A stretch of DNA of 64,000 bases from Epinephelus fuscoguttatus (lineage: Eukaryota; Chordata; Actinopteri; Perciformes; Serranidae): the NCBI RefSeq assembly GCF_011397635.1, contig NC_064758.1, positions 19,260,013-19,324,012 on the forward strand, read 5' to 3'. Positions 11,265 through 21,130 of this stretch are shown here, one piece after another (position 1 is the first letter of the stretch; every line of letters starts with the position of its first letter). A model generated the notes under the pieces. The model made no database searches and was not told where the DNA came from. It saw only the letters and a program-made list of their open reading frames with translations. The translations under genes were made by a program, and so were the position numbers.

Positions 11265-13838
11265 CATCTTAACATTCTCCATTTATTTTGAACACTCGCT
11301 TGAAAAAACTTTAGTGCAAATCATACAGAGAGAAACTGTTGAGATATTGATAACATGATTTTAAATTATTAATAAATATACATGACTCAATTTACACTTC
11401 GAAATGCTACAAGCACTTTTCACAGTTAAATAACAGTCTCCCAAACCGTCCTGTACATCCAACACACGTCTGAATGGAGGAGATATTACCAGCGAGGGTT
11501 GAAAAGGCAAAAATGTAAAATAGAGGTACCATTACACTCTCTCTTTCTCAGATACAGGCCATTGTCAAGTTTTAGTTCTGCTCAAATTAATACAACTCAA
11601 TCATAATGAAATAATTACCCTGTTTATCACTGGATCTTCAAATTAGTAGCTTATAAAAATGTAAATTAAACAGATACAGTTCATTACACTCACTCTTGAG
11701 ATTAGTGACAACTTGCCACAAACCTTTCTATAAGTCACTACAGGGTTCCAGCAAAAATGACCCTGTTACTGATGTTACACTTCCCATTTTGTGATTTATA
11801 CATGTTGGACTTCATTATACACACTTCACACAAACTATTAACAATAGATTATAAGCAACGATGCAATGCTTGTATGTTACAGATGATAAAGACCTTAACA
11901 GACTGTTTTGCTAATATAAAGACTTATAGTTGTTGAATGGGGAGAAAAAAAAACCACACAAAGCATGTTTTCTGACATGCAGTTTGTGAAACGGGTGCAA
12001 AATAAAGCCTGCAAGCAAACTAGACTACTGTAAATATTTGAGGATTTCAGAAGTAATGCAGTGAGGCCAAGCACTGGAGTTGGCTCTGTCAACGCTGTTC
12101 AGAATTTAAATCTTATTATTGTAAAAGTGGCGATGATGCATCCAAGCTGCACAGATTATGTAGTACTTCTGTTTGGCATTGCGCTGCCAATACGTCAAAC
12201 TGTTTCCCGCAAACTGTTTCCGCACGAATTTATTTGTAGTGGCCTATAAACTCCAAAATCAACATATAAGATTAGTAAGCCCTTTTATGAAATGTGATAG
12301 CACATCAATGCATTGTTTTTTGGTCATCTGCAGTTCCACACAGACTTAAGGCCTTTACACACTGAGTCTGTTTTTTTTCGGATGTGTTTGTTTAATCCAA
12401 AAAAAAAAAAATCGCTATAGAAAGAAATCTTGCACACTGACAAAATTAAAAGACACATTTCTTCCTTTGCCTCTCTCCACTGGAGTTACCTATCTGGCTG
12501 ACACCTCTGTCTTTCATTTGGCACCGCAAGTTGCATGAAGGGGCGGAGCTGTCCTCCCTCTCTGTCCTCCACATTGTGTGCACGGTCCTCCTCTTCTTAA
12601 TTATCATCCCTCTGAATATTACTATCTGACCTATTGAAAGTGAGCTATCAGAGTTATGAAATGACTCTGTGTGCCCCGGTCCTCTGTCTTGTCGCGGCTG
12701 TGTCCCACTGCCACATATTTTCTCTGATTCTTGGTGAAAGAGCTCTCTAAAGGCCTCTGACGGACCCAAAATTTTAATAGGACTCTTTTTAGACGTGCAA
12801 CAATTTCAGACCAAAAAAAAAAAAAAAAATGACTCAGTGTGCAAAGGCCTTTACAGACTTTGAAGAGACAAACTAATCTATTTGGGTGGGCCACCAAAAT
12901 AAATTCCATATGTGGAAAACACCAAACTATGTTTAGTCTTTATGCCACATTCTGTCATATCATATACATTTGATGGCACGTAAAGAGAATTATTCTCAAA
13001 ACTTTCATACAAATACATTGCAACTGGGACAACCAGGTTATACACAATTTTGATTTGCAAAGGCTGTAGCATTAAATCTACCAATGTTACATTCACACTA
13101 ATAATAACATTGCCTTTCCTAATAGTAACCAACAGTGCTGATATCTTCAACAAGAATTACCTAATGGTCATTGTTACACTGTGCTATAGAGTGTTAGTTC
13201 TCCATGATTCTTTAGTCTTGTGTTCAGAAGTAATCTGGATGTGTCTTTCATGTAACTACACTGGTTGATATCAATCAGACCAACAGAGCAACATCAGATT
13301 CAGTGTTTAAGGCCCAATTGCATCAACATGATCCATCCTAATAAATTAATTAATTAGCTGCAGTACAAGCTGACAGCATGCAGTAAGAGTTTAAACCGAA
13401 AGGCCACAGACAACAGATAAGGAAAAGTGCAAATGCATGCTGAGAATGATTGCCACCTGCCAACCTCTGGAAATAACCCACCAAGTAGGAAATGAGAGCA
13501 GCCTTCCAGCTCAATTCCTCCCACTTCCCTTCCAATTTGTGACATGTAGCAGTCAGATTAACTTCAAAGTGCAAATCCAAGCCGCTGACAGAGTGTTTGT
13601 GAAATGAAGGAAAAAATCTACAAAACTCCAAGCTACTACAAAAGCATTAAAATACTCAGTTAAATACATCCACTCACTTCAGTATTGTTAGTCGCCTGTT
13701 TTATCTGTCCTCAATTCAGTTATTTACTGTACAGTATGATGCAATCTGGGTCCATGGGGTTTACAGTGCGATGAGCAGTTCTCTCCCATTAGTATCGCTT
13801 TGCACAAACAAGAATGAGGAGCTCCACACAGCAGGGTC
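11265..13838 (-). other. prdm2: Possible prdm2 3' terminal exon / 3' UTR
   Basis: An excellent acceptor (pyrimidine tract and TTTGTTTGCAG) lies just right of 13838, and a donor CAG|GTAGTT ends the large coding exon at 14273, so a 434-bp intron is likely. The sequence beyond has no long frame. A minus-strand AATAAA at about 11282-11287 is a plausible polyadenylation signal. The region includes a hAT-like MITE at 12348-12852. The transcript end is inferred. Confidence 0.45.
12348..12852. mobile_element. hAT-type MITE with 8-bp target duplication
   Basis: The left end AAGGCCTTTACACACTGAGT and the right end (ACTCAGTGTGCAAAGGCCTTT) are near-perfect inverted repeats. Both are flanked by ACAGACTT, at 12340-12347 and 12853-12860, the 8-bp duplication expected of hAT elements. 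The 505-bp interior has no transposase. Confidence 0.85.
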
Positions 13839-14272
13839 CTGCAAACAAAACATATATATAGTACTGAGAAAGACATGGACATGCAGTTGCTTACAATCAT
13901 CTGGTTGAGTCATTTATACTTGTAATTTAAGACCTTTTATTGATTTATTTGGTAGTTATCTGTTGTCTCTGTCAAGCCCTCTATGCAAGTGTGCATCCTT
14001 TTTTATCTGTATACATAACATGAGTTGGTTTAAAAAAAAATATGGCAGTGCTGGGATCTTATTGGCAGTCTGTCGGGGAAAAAAAAAATAACTGCACGAT
14101 TGCACTGCATATGATTTTAAGAAGCTTGTAGCAGCTGCTGCTGTGTTACTTACTCATACTGGAATACCTCGCAAATGAGGACATACTGTGTTTGTGTTTT
14201 TATGTTAGCAATGTTTTTTAACACATCTCTTCATTATCATTTTACGAATAAACTTAAATGTGCTATAACTAC

Positions 14273-17200
14273 CTGACGATCCCCTGTGGGCTGCTGGGTA
14301 GTCTTCAGGCTGTAGGACTCTGCTCGGAGCTGCTGGTGACGGCTGCGGTTGTTTCCTCTCGGCTCTGGGTGGGAGGCAGCTCGTCCCTCGGTGGTGCGGC
14401 CTGTTGTGGTTTCACTATGGTGATTTTAATGGGGAGTCCTTTGACGCTATGCTGCATTCTGCTATACTGACGCATAGAAGGGTTGAAAGTGCGAACGATG
14501 GGAAGTTCATTCAGAGTGGGTGCCTCTTGTTTTGGCTGTGTGCTCTCTTTTATGATTATTTTACTTCTTTTGTTTGAGAAGACAGTTTGCACTGGGAGGA
14601 CGGCCGGCCTTTTAGCGGTGCCAGAAGTCTGGAGTCTTGTTTTATGCGGAGGTGAAGCTTGTTTCTCTTCAACCCCTCTATGCAGGTGTCCATCATTTTC
14701 CTTTGTCACAGAGATTCCTCCTTCTTTCCTTTTCTTCACTTCTTTCGGTTTCTTGGGGCAGACCGCCATGTGTTTGGTTCTGCTGCGACGCATTGTGAAC
14801 TCCCTGCTGCAGTGTGGGCAGACAAAGATCTCCTGCTGCTCATCCACCTGTGCAGGTGACATTTTACTCGACTTGTTCCTCTGTGGCATGACCCTTTGGA
14901 CCATCTTCTTCTTCCTTTTGTTCAGCACTTTGAACTTCACATTTACTGCTGGATCATGGTTAGCTTTGGACCTGTTCGAGTGGCTCGATCTGTTAGAAGC
15001 ATTTAGTCCGTTAGTAGAATTAGTGGTGGAAAGGACCCCGTTCTGAGTTTTTGCAAAGTGGCGCAGTGGGATGGGATTCTTTTTGGGTGTGTATCGCCTT
15101 TTATCACTGGCATTTGCACAAGCCAGGATGTGCTTGTGTAACTCTGGCATGTTATCAAAGCTCTTTCCACACTTGGTACACCGAATAGCCGTACTAAACG
15201 TTTGTGGGATGTTGTGGGTGGTGAAGTTTGTGGCTGAAGCCAGTGAGCCAGCGGGTGATCTGTTATGGTAAGGAAATGGTGGGGGCTTAAAGCTGGGATA
15301 ATGTTGGTTAATGCCAAGACGAACATCAGGCCCTTTGATTTTGGCTCCATCTGAGGCCATGATTTTTATTGTTGTAAACAGTTCTTCAGCAGCCACATCT
15401 ACTTCACCTTCTTCCTTTTTCACCAGTTTCTTGGGCTCCTCTACAGCATCGGGCACTGACGGCTCCGTGTTGACTTTTGTTGTGTTGTTGTAGTTCTGAG
15501 GTCTTAGTTTTCCCTTTTCTTCTTCTGTGTATGTACACTGCTGGCCAGGATGTAATTCTTCCTGATGCTGTTTGAGATTACAAAGGTAGACAAATTCTTT
15601 TGTACATGCACTGCAGACATAAGTCTTGCCAACACCGTGGAGGTTTGATCGATGATCAAGCAAAGCAGAGGTTTTGCTAAAGAGCAGCAGGCAGAACTCA
15701 CATTTGTAGGGCCATTCGTCAGCGTGGTCACCTACATGATGGCCCAGTTCTTTCATTGAATGGAAAAGCTTATCGCACACGTTGCAGATGAAATTCTTGG
15801 TGAAAGTCTGCTGTTGTGCATCGCTTGGTGTGTTGTTTGAGGTTTCATCCTCTTCAGCTTTCTCAGAGGGAGGTGGGGTTTTAGATGAGATTTCAGGTAT
15901 GGAAACAGCACTGTCCACAGATTCCTCCTCCTTTATGGGTGGCGGCTTCGCATGAACAACAGGCTCTGGGTCAGGACTTGAATCACCCACTGGAGGACAA
16001 TCAGATATCACTGAGGTGGTGGCGGTGGAAAGAGTTACTGATTCTGCAATGGAGGACATAACAATAGTGGGATCCACAGTTTGAGGGTTGGGCACTGATA
16101 CAATCTGTTGCTGTTCTATGTGATTAACAACCATCTGTGTAGGTGCTGGAGGCTCGGCAGTGTTTTCTTGCAAGGTAACTGCAGCAGGGACTACACTTCC
16201 TGGGGCTTCAAGAGCTATGGTGCACTCTATCAATACTGTGTTACTAGTTATGTTGTAAGAGTTTATGAGGGAGTCATTTAACGTTACAGTGGGTGTAAAT
16301 GGCACTTCCGACATAGGGGTGGACTCAACTATAGGTGGGTTGAGAGCTATTTGATCAGAGAGGAACACATGGCCGGATAGATTTAGAGTTGGGTCAAGGG
16401 ATTGGGAGAGAGTGACAGGGTTTGCAGAATTTGTGGTGGCAAATGCAGTAGTTAAATCACACTCTGAAAAATTTAATGCATTTTCTGTGCAGATTACCAG
16501 GGGCTCAGGAGATATATTTGGGGCTAATACCTGGAGTGGTTGGCTTGACGTGTTAGAAATAGGTTGTGGTGCCAAAACTGTGATTAATGAGGGAGCAGTG
16601 GGGAGCACTGTGTGTGAGGCTGGGGTAGCAAATGCTATAGTGCATGGCGAAGCTGGCTGCAAGGCGACAGGGGTAAGGGAGGCAGGTGATGGAGTCAGAG
16701 AGTTGGAGGGAAGTGCAAGTCCATAAACAAGTCCTTCTGCCATAGGCTCAATTGGGGTCACCATTTCTGGACCTGTAAGTATGGTGAAGTCTGTAACTAA
16801 AGGGGTGTCAGGATTCCCTAGGCTTAAATTTTGCTCTCCAATATTCATTATGGCTGTCTCTACCATGCATGTATTTGATTTTCCTTCTTTCAAAACTGCC
16901 TCTGAAACTAAATTTAATGTCAGTTCAGATTCACCTAGGGTCTTTTTTTGCAAACTCAAATCTAGCGCAGCATCACCTAAAGCTACACTGTCATTTCTTT
17001 TGAATGTATTAGAGAGATCCAGTGGTTGCTGGTTACAGGAATTACCGCCAGTCGTGGGGGGCCAGCTCTCTGTCAGGATAGGTTTTGCATCTGGCTCTTC
17101 CACAGGTGGAGGTGTGTCATCTTCCATACTGGCTGTTTGCTGCACAGGTGAACTATGTTGGGTCTCCATCTGCCCTGTAGTTACAGCATCGCACTCTCCA

Positions 17201-18527
17201 GCATCTGGTGTGTCCTCTGTTGGGTTTTGCTGCGGAGAGCTTGGTGGAGACCCAGTCCTTCTTTTGAACCTTCCTGTTCCAGCAGGCAGGACAGAGAGGG
17301 AAACAGGTGAACAAGGCTTCTGGCCATCTGCAATGAGGGCGAGTGTCGGTTTAAGGCCATCCTGCTTTTCCAGAAGCTGCTTCAGCTTTGGGGACAGAAA
17401 CACAGTTCTTTCCTTCTGCACAACTGTAGACTCTGTATTCTGAGGGAGTAGATTCTCTATTAAAGAAGATACAAGTGAAGACGAGGAAGAAGACACGACC
17501 ACCTCAGACTCCAGTTCAGTTTTAATTTGTGGTAAAAGAGGTGGTGTTGCAGTTCTTCTCTTGGCCTGTGGTTGACCAGGTAGCTCTTTGCCTGATACTG
17601 AATCTGTGTTTAAAACCTGGCTAATTTGGGCTGGGTCTAGAATCAGGGCATCCAGTCCAACTAAAGTCGAAGACCCAGAATGAACTTCAGCTGCTTCACA
17701 GCTACTGACTGTACTTGTTGACACTATCTTTCCATCAATATAAAAGCTGAGATTCTCTGAGATATTGCTAGAGACATCTAGCATGTATTGTTCAGTGGGT
17801 TCAGCTTCATTCTCCCCAACAGCTGCAGGTGCTGTATTGTCACCAAAATCTGTTTCCTGTTGTGATGTTTCAATGACTACCCTCTGAAGATATTCCTCTT
17901 GGGGCAGCAGGGTTTTTTCCACATGTGTGACTTGAAGTTGCTGCTCATGGACCCTCCGCTCATGTCGTCGCTTGTTGGTATGTGTGGTGAATATCTTTTC
18001 ACAGTACTTGCAAGCATTATGCCCCTCTAACACTCTCAATTTGTCTGGCTGAGCAGAGTGGTCACCAGCCGACAAAACGGAAGTATTAGACCCAGCGGGG
18101 GATGAAGTATGAAGCTGCGTGACTGAGCCTCCTGAATCCAGAGGCTTCTTCTTCTCATGCTGCAACTGATCCAGATTTGAACCAAAAGACGTGTTGTTCT
18201 TATTGCTTTTGTATGTAGGTGCATCGTTGTTCACCAAAGTATGGATGTGCATGTGTCGTTCCAAGCCTTGTTTGCTGGTAAAATGTCTCTCACAGTGTGG
18301 ACAGGGAAACGAGTTCCAGTCTCTCTCAGTATCCTGGTTAGGATGTTTATGAAGATCTGGGGACTGAATCATGTCTGATTCCATGTTGGTTTCCTCTTGA
18401 TGAACGTCCTCCTCGTCCTCTTCCATGTCCTCATTGTCTCCAAATTCAGAGATGTACAAGTGAGGAGAGTTGTCCATGTTTTGTGGAGGTTGTAAGAAGT
18501 CTGTCACACTTTTGATAGTTGTCAGAC
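14273..18527 (-). other. prdm2: prdm2 large exon (coding exon with short UTR ends)
   Basis: The acceptor is at CTCTTTAATAG just right of 18527; the exon opens GTCTGACAACTATC, 50 bases before the ATG. The donor is GATCGTCAG|GTAGTT at 14273. The stop lies only 32 bases before this junction, short of the usual 50-55-base rule, so the downstream intron need not trigger nonsense-mediated decay. It corresponds to the giant exon 8 of mammalian PRDM2. Confidence 0.8.
14305..18477 (-). CDS. prdm2: PRDM2/RIZ-like zinc finger protein, form without PR domain
   Basis: The 1390-residue nuclear zinc-finger protein is encoded in a single exon. Finger 1 (residues about 57-79, FPCPHCERHFTSKQGLERH) and finger 2 (about 156-177, CKYCEKIFTTHTNKRRH) are followed by SSNISENLSFYIDGK, a PRDM2 hallmark. 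Fingers 3-5 lie at about 896-975, then GLNQHYPSFKPPPFPYHNR and finger 6 (about 1096, RCTKCGKSF with the C-terminal Cys-type ending), and finger 7 at about 1216. PLDLS at about 486 resembles a CtBP-binding motif. In human PRDM2 the PR domain methylates histone H3K9, and an IRCDE motif binds Rb. Neither is visible here, and the middle N-terminal finger of human PRDM2 is missing. The start was chosen because an in-frame stop in the preceding exon excludes an upstream start. Other family members lack these linker motifs, so identity is firm; the a/b paralogue is not. Confidence 0.93.
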   Translation of the reverse strand: MDNSPHLYISEFGDNEDMEEDEEDVHQEETNMESDMIQSPDLHKHPNQDTERDWNSFPCPHCERHFTSKQGLERHMHIHTLVNNDAPTYKSNKNNTSFGSNLDQLQHEKKKPLDSGGSVTQLHTSSPAGSNTSVLSAGDHSAQPDKLRVLEGHNACKYCEKIFTTHTNKRRHERRVHEQQLQVTHVEKTLLPQEEYLQRVVIETSQQETDFGDNTAPAAVGENEAEPTEQYMLDVSSNISENLSFYIDGKIVSTSTVSSCEAAEVHSGSSTLVGLDALILDPAQISQVLNTDSVSGKELPGQPQAKRRTATPPLLPQIKTELESEVVVSSSSSSLVSSLIENLLPQNTESTVVQKERTVFLSPKLKQLLEKQDGLKPTLALIADGQKPCSPVSLSVLPAGTGRFKRRTGSPPSSPQQNPTEDTPDAGECDAVTTGQMETQHSSPVQQTASMEDDTPPPVEEPDAKPILTESWPPTTGGNSCNQQPLDLSNTFKRNDSVALGDAALDLSLQKKTLGESELTLNLVSEAVLKEGKSNTCMVETAIMNIGEQNLSLGNPDTPLVTDFTILTGPEMVTPIEPMAEGLVYGLALPSNSLTPSPASLTPVALQPASPCTIAFATPASHTVLPTAPSLITVLAPQPISNTSSQPLQVLAPNISPEPLVICTENALNFSECDLTTAFATTNSANPVTLSQSLDPTLNLSGHVFLSDQIALNPPIVESTPMSEVPFTPTVTLNDSLINSYNITSNTVLIECTIALEAPGSVVPAAVTLQENTAEPPAPTQMVVNHIEQQQIVSVPNPQTVDPTIVMSSIAESVTLSTATTSVISDCPPVGDSSPDPEPVVHAKPPPIKEEESVDSAVSIPEISSKTPPPSEKAEEDETSNNTPSDAQQQTFTKNFICNVCDKLFHSMKELGHHVGDHADEWPYKCEFCLLLFSKTSALLDHRSNLHGVGKTYVCSACTKEFVYLCNLKQHQEELHPGQQCTYTEEEKGKLRPQNYNNTTKVNTEPSVPDAVEEPKKLVKKEEGEVDVAAEELFTTIKIMASDGAKIKGPDVRLGINQHYPSFKPPPFPYHNRSPAGSLASATNFTTHNIPQTFSTAIRCTKCGKSFDNMPELHKHILACANASDKRRYTPKKNPIPLRHFAKTQNGVLSTTNSTNGLNASNRSSHSNRSKANHDPAVNVKFKVLNKRKKKMVQRVMPQRNKSSKMSPAQVDEQQEIFVCPHCSREFTMRRSRTKHMAVCPKKPKEVKKRKEGGISVTKENDGHLHRGVEEKQASPPHKTRLQTSGTAKRPAVLPVQTVFSNKRSKIIIKESTQPKQEAPTLNELPIVRTFNPSMRQYSRMQHSVKGLPIKITIVKPQQAAPPRDELPPTQSREETTAAVTSSSEQSPTA

Positions 18528-18615
18528 CTATTAAAGAGATTAAGAAGATATTGTCATTTAGCAAACCCACAGATAATATAACTAAAGGGCTACTGAGGGA
18601 CCACATCAAATGACC

Positions 18616-18935
18616 TTAAAGGGGAACATCACCCAAATTAAGAATCCCAATATGTTATTTCCATGGCCTGGGAAAGTGCAATCAATATTTGTGAACAGGA
18701 CCTACTCTCTAAAAGTCAGAAACCAATGAAAGAGTCTCAAACTTGTGATGTCCTGCAGTATAAAGTCTGGCTCACAGTGTCATCTATAACATCTTTCCCA
18801 ATTAATTGTTTATGGAGCAGCTCCCAGACTGCATACTTGATGACATCACAAATTTAAGTTTTGGCACTGTAGTTTTAGGGTTTGGTAGAGTTGTTCATGT
18901 TAACTAATATTTAACATTGGCTTAGTTCCCCTATA
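18616..18935. mobile_element. MITE-like fish repeat in prdm2 intron
   Basis: The block starts TTAAAGGGGAACATCACCC and ends TTAGTTCCCCTATAA, giving short imperfect inverted ends. It lies about 90 bases upstream of the large exon's acceptor. The sequence type (AATTAAGAATCCCAATATG) is common in teleost genomes. It has no coding capacity. Confidence 0.55.
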
Positions 18936-19387
18936 AACATCCATCATAAACCGTTGTCAAATCTAATCATCCACACCTTACAATGTGATGTAAGTCAGTA
19001 CATCGCAAATATTTATCTGTTTGAATTGATTTCTTTATCAAATTATTATAGAGCTACTAATAGCAATGGTAGAAATTACTGTATTTTTATTCATACATGA
19101 CAAACAGCAAGAACATTCTGAATAGTATTACATTTGTACTGTAATAGTATTACATTGTACACGTCTGTAATATCATCTAAACCGTATCTACCATAACACA
19201 ATGTTGTTCTTTTTAACAATACTACATATGTTTGAATAAAATGCAGAGGCTCTAAACATCTTTGTTAAGTATATAATATGTTACGATCTACATAAATTCA
19301 ACCATAAAGGCATGAGGATTTAAATAATCAACCAGAAAGTCAACATTAAATAAAAGTAATATGTAGAAATGCATCAAGCTATCTTAC

Positions 19388-19458
19388 CATTTTAATGGTC
19401 AGTGCAGAGTAGAAGGCATGTTCTGTTTGACAGATGAACACACAGGCTTTTCTTTCTC
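19388..19458 (-). other. prdm2: prdm2 5' exon 2 (non-coding for the main frame)
   Basis: The exon is 71 bp, with acceptor CTTTCTTCTTCCAG and donor AAAATG|GTAAGA, both strong. In the frame that reads into the large exon it contains TAA a few bases before its end, so it cannot extend the zinc-finger protein. In another frame it continues a small upstream ORF from exon 1 and stops at TGA. Confidence 0.65.
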
Positions 19459-20834
19459 CTGGAAGAAGAAAGAAATCAACAAAGCACATGTTATAAGAAT
19501 TGGTTCAATAATAAAGCATGACACTTCAGCTCAAACTACTGAATGATAAGCAGCACAAATTGATCAGAGTGAACAGCTGTGGTGTGGGAGTCGCTGAGCA
19601 CAGTGTACTTTATCTCCTCAGTCATTTGGCTACTGAATAAGCCTTGGGTCCTGTCTTGTTAACTTATGGTAATGTCCCTCAAGCATATCAAGGTTAAATT
19701 ATGAACCAACAAACACAGCATAAAGTAATGGATCCACACTTTGCAACACTGTATTATATACAGTAAGTGTTTTATTTCCATCTACTCATTGTCTACAGTG
19801 ACTGCAGTCCCAAAATACAGCTAATCTGTCCTCAGATTACCTTATTTACCCTATGGTTGCCTCACACCACCTGCTACACGGATTACATACATTTCACACC
19901 TGGCAACTGCCACACACACCTCAATCATCAGCATATTTTTAAATAGTTACCTTTCAGTTATTATTTTAAAACCTGTAAGAATATAGATTTGGTGCATTTT
20001 GACATTCATCTGCTTGGTAGGACAAAATGGCAGGTCCATCATTTGTGCCAAATTTGTCGTGCTCTTCCACCTGCTCCTCACGATCGCATTTATAGCATCA
20101 AAATCTGTTTTACTCAAATGTTTCTCCAATTACCCTATTACTCAACTAACTGCATGTTTTTTATCCATCATCCTGCAAAATTATTCAATTCCTAGCAGTT
20201 TTCAGGCAATTGTAGACACAAGAGGAAATGTAAACAAAGAACTTATAGCTCATGTTTCTACACATTATCTTTAAATTATTTTAGGACAATCCTGTGGTGT
20301 GGTTCCTGTCGCACAAATATAACTGAATCAGTCAATATATCACATAAACAGAATCGAAAATTCGTCCAACACCATTCAACGGCCTACATACTGAATTATG
20401 TCAGCCAGTTTACTAATATTCAACTTATATTCCATTCAACTGCGCTGCAACAGGCTTATTTGCCACCTATCGCACATTAAATATCTGTACAACAAAAGTA
20501 CTTATCTATTTTAAATTATCGTTACAACTCGGATTAGCTTTCGGGTGCGTTCACACGCATCTGCTTCACCTGGTTTGATGACGCTCCCCCGTCCTTGCAC
20601 CATTGCTAACTGGTCACACAACACGTCGTCACTTTACTGTTTTGCTACAGAGGCAGCTAGCTCGTCCACCGAAAGGTCAACTGGCTTCTCTAAAACAGCC
20701 CCACCACCGTCCTCCTGACACAAGACAGCCGCTCGCTATATTAAATCCATATAACCGCCGAAGTCTGGAGACAAAGCTTTACTTAGCAAGTGAAAGAAAT
20801 CAGCTGTTATCGCCATTAAAGCACTAACAGTATG

Positions 20835-20886
20835 CTGCTAGCTGCAATGCGAGCTGCAATGCTAGCTGCAATGCTAGCTCGCAAGC
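20835..20886. repeat. Short tandem repeat of GCTAGCTGCAAT
   Basis: About four imperfect copies of a 12-17-base unit (GCTAGCTGCAATG / CGAGCTGCAATG) lie in prdm2 intron 1, about 70 bases from the exon 1 donor. Confidence 0.7.
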
Positions 20887-20949
20887 CATGGCTACATTTA
20901 GGGGAGACTGCTCGACACGACCGTTACAAACACTGACCGTTATACACAC

Positions 20950-21060
20950 CTGCACGTTGCAGTGTCCGCTCATAGTTGTCTCAGCGACAAACTGCCGTTG
21001 AACCGTTTGAAATATACCTCTCGTGCAGGTTGTGTACAGTTGTGTTTTTTTCCGTCTTCA
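20950..21060 (-). other. prdm2: prdm2 5' exon 1 (start approximate)
   Basis: The donor GTGCAG|GTGTGT lies at 20950. The exon carries ATGAGCGGACACTGC, which begins a 27-codon upstream ORF ending in exon 2. The 5' limit is a guess placed below the CCAAT boxes. Neighbouring DNA is CpG-richer than the surroundings, as at a promoter. Confidence 0.5.
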
Positions 21061-21084
21061 ATGTACCAACAAAATTCAGGCGTT

Positions 21085-21130
21085 CTGATTGGTCTGTAAA
21101 TGTGGATGTCAAATTTGGACCAATCAGCAA
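21085..21130 (-). promoter_or_regulatory. Paired CCAAT boxes upstream of prdm2 exon 1
   Basis: CTGATTGGTC (CCAAT on the minus strand, about 21088-21092) and GGACCAATCAGC (CCAAT on the plus strand, about 21120-21124) lie about 30 bp apart. This is typical of NF-Y-bound, TATA-less promoters, and no TATA box is evident. It lies just upstream of the inferred first exon. Confidence 0.45.

Noticed and set aside
14483-17443. Plus-strand open frames of 187 and 220 codons opposite prdm2
   Set aside because: They lie antisense to a strongly supported coding exon and have no motifs, so they are shadow frames.
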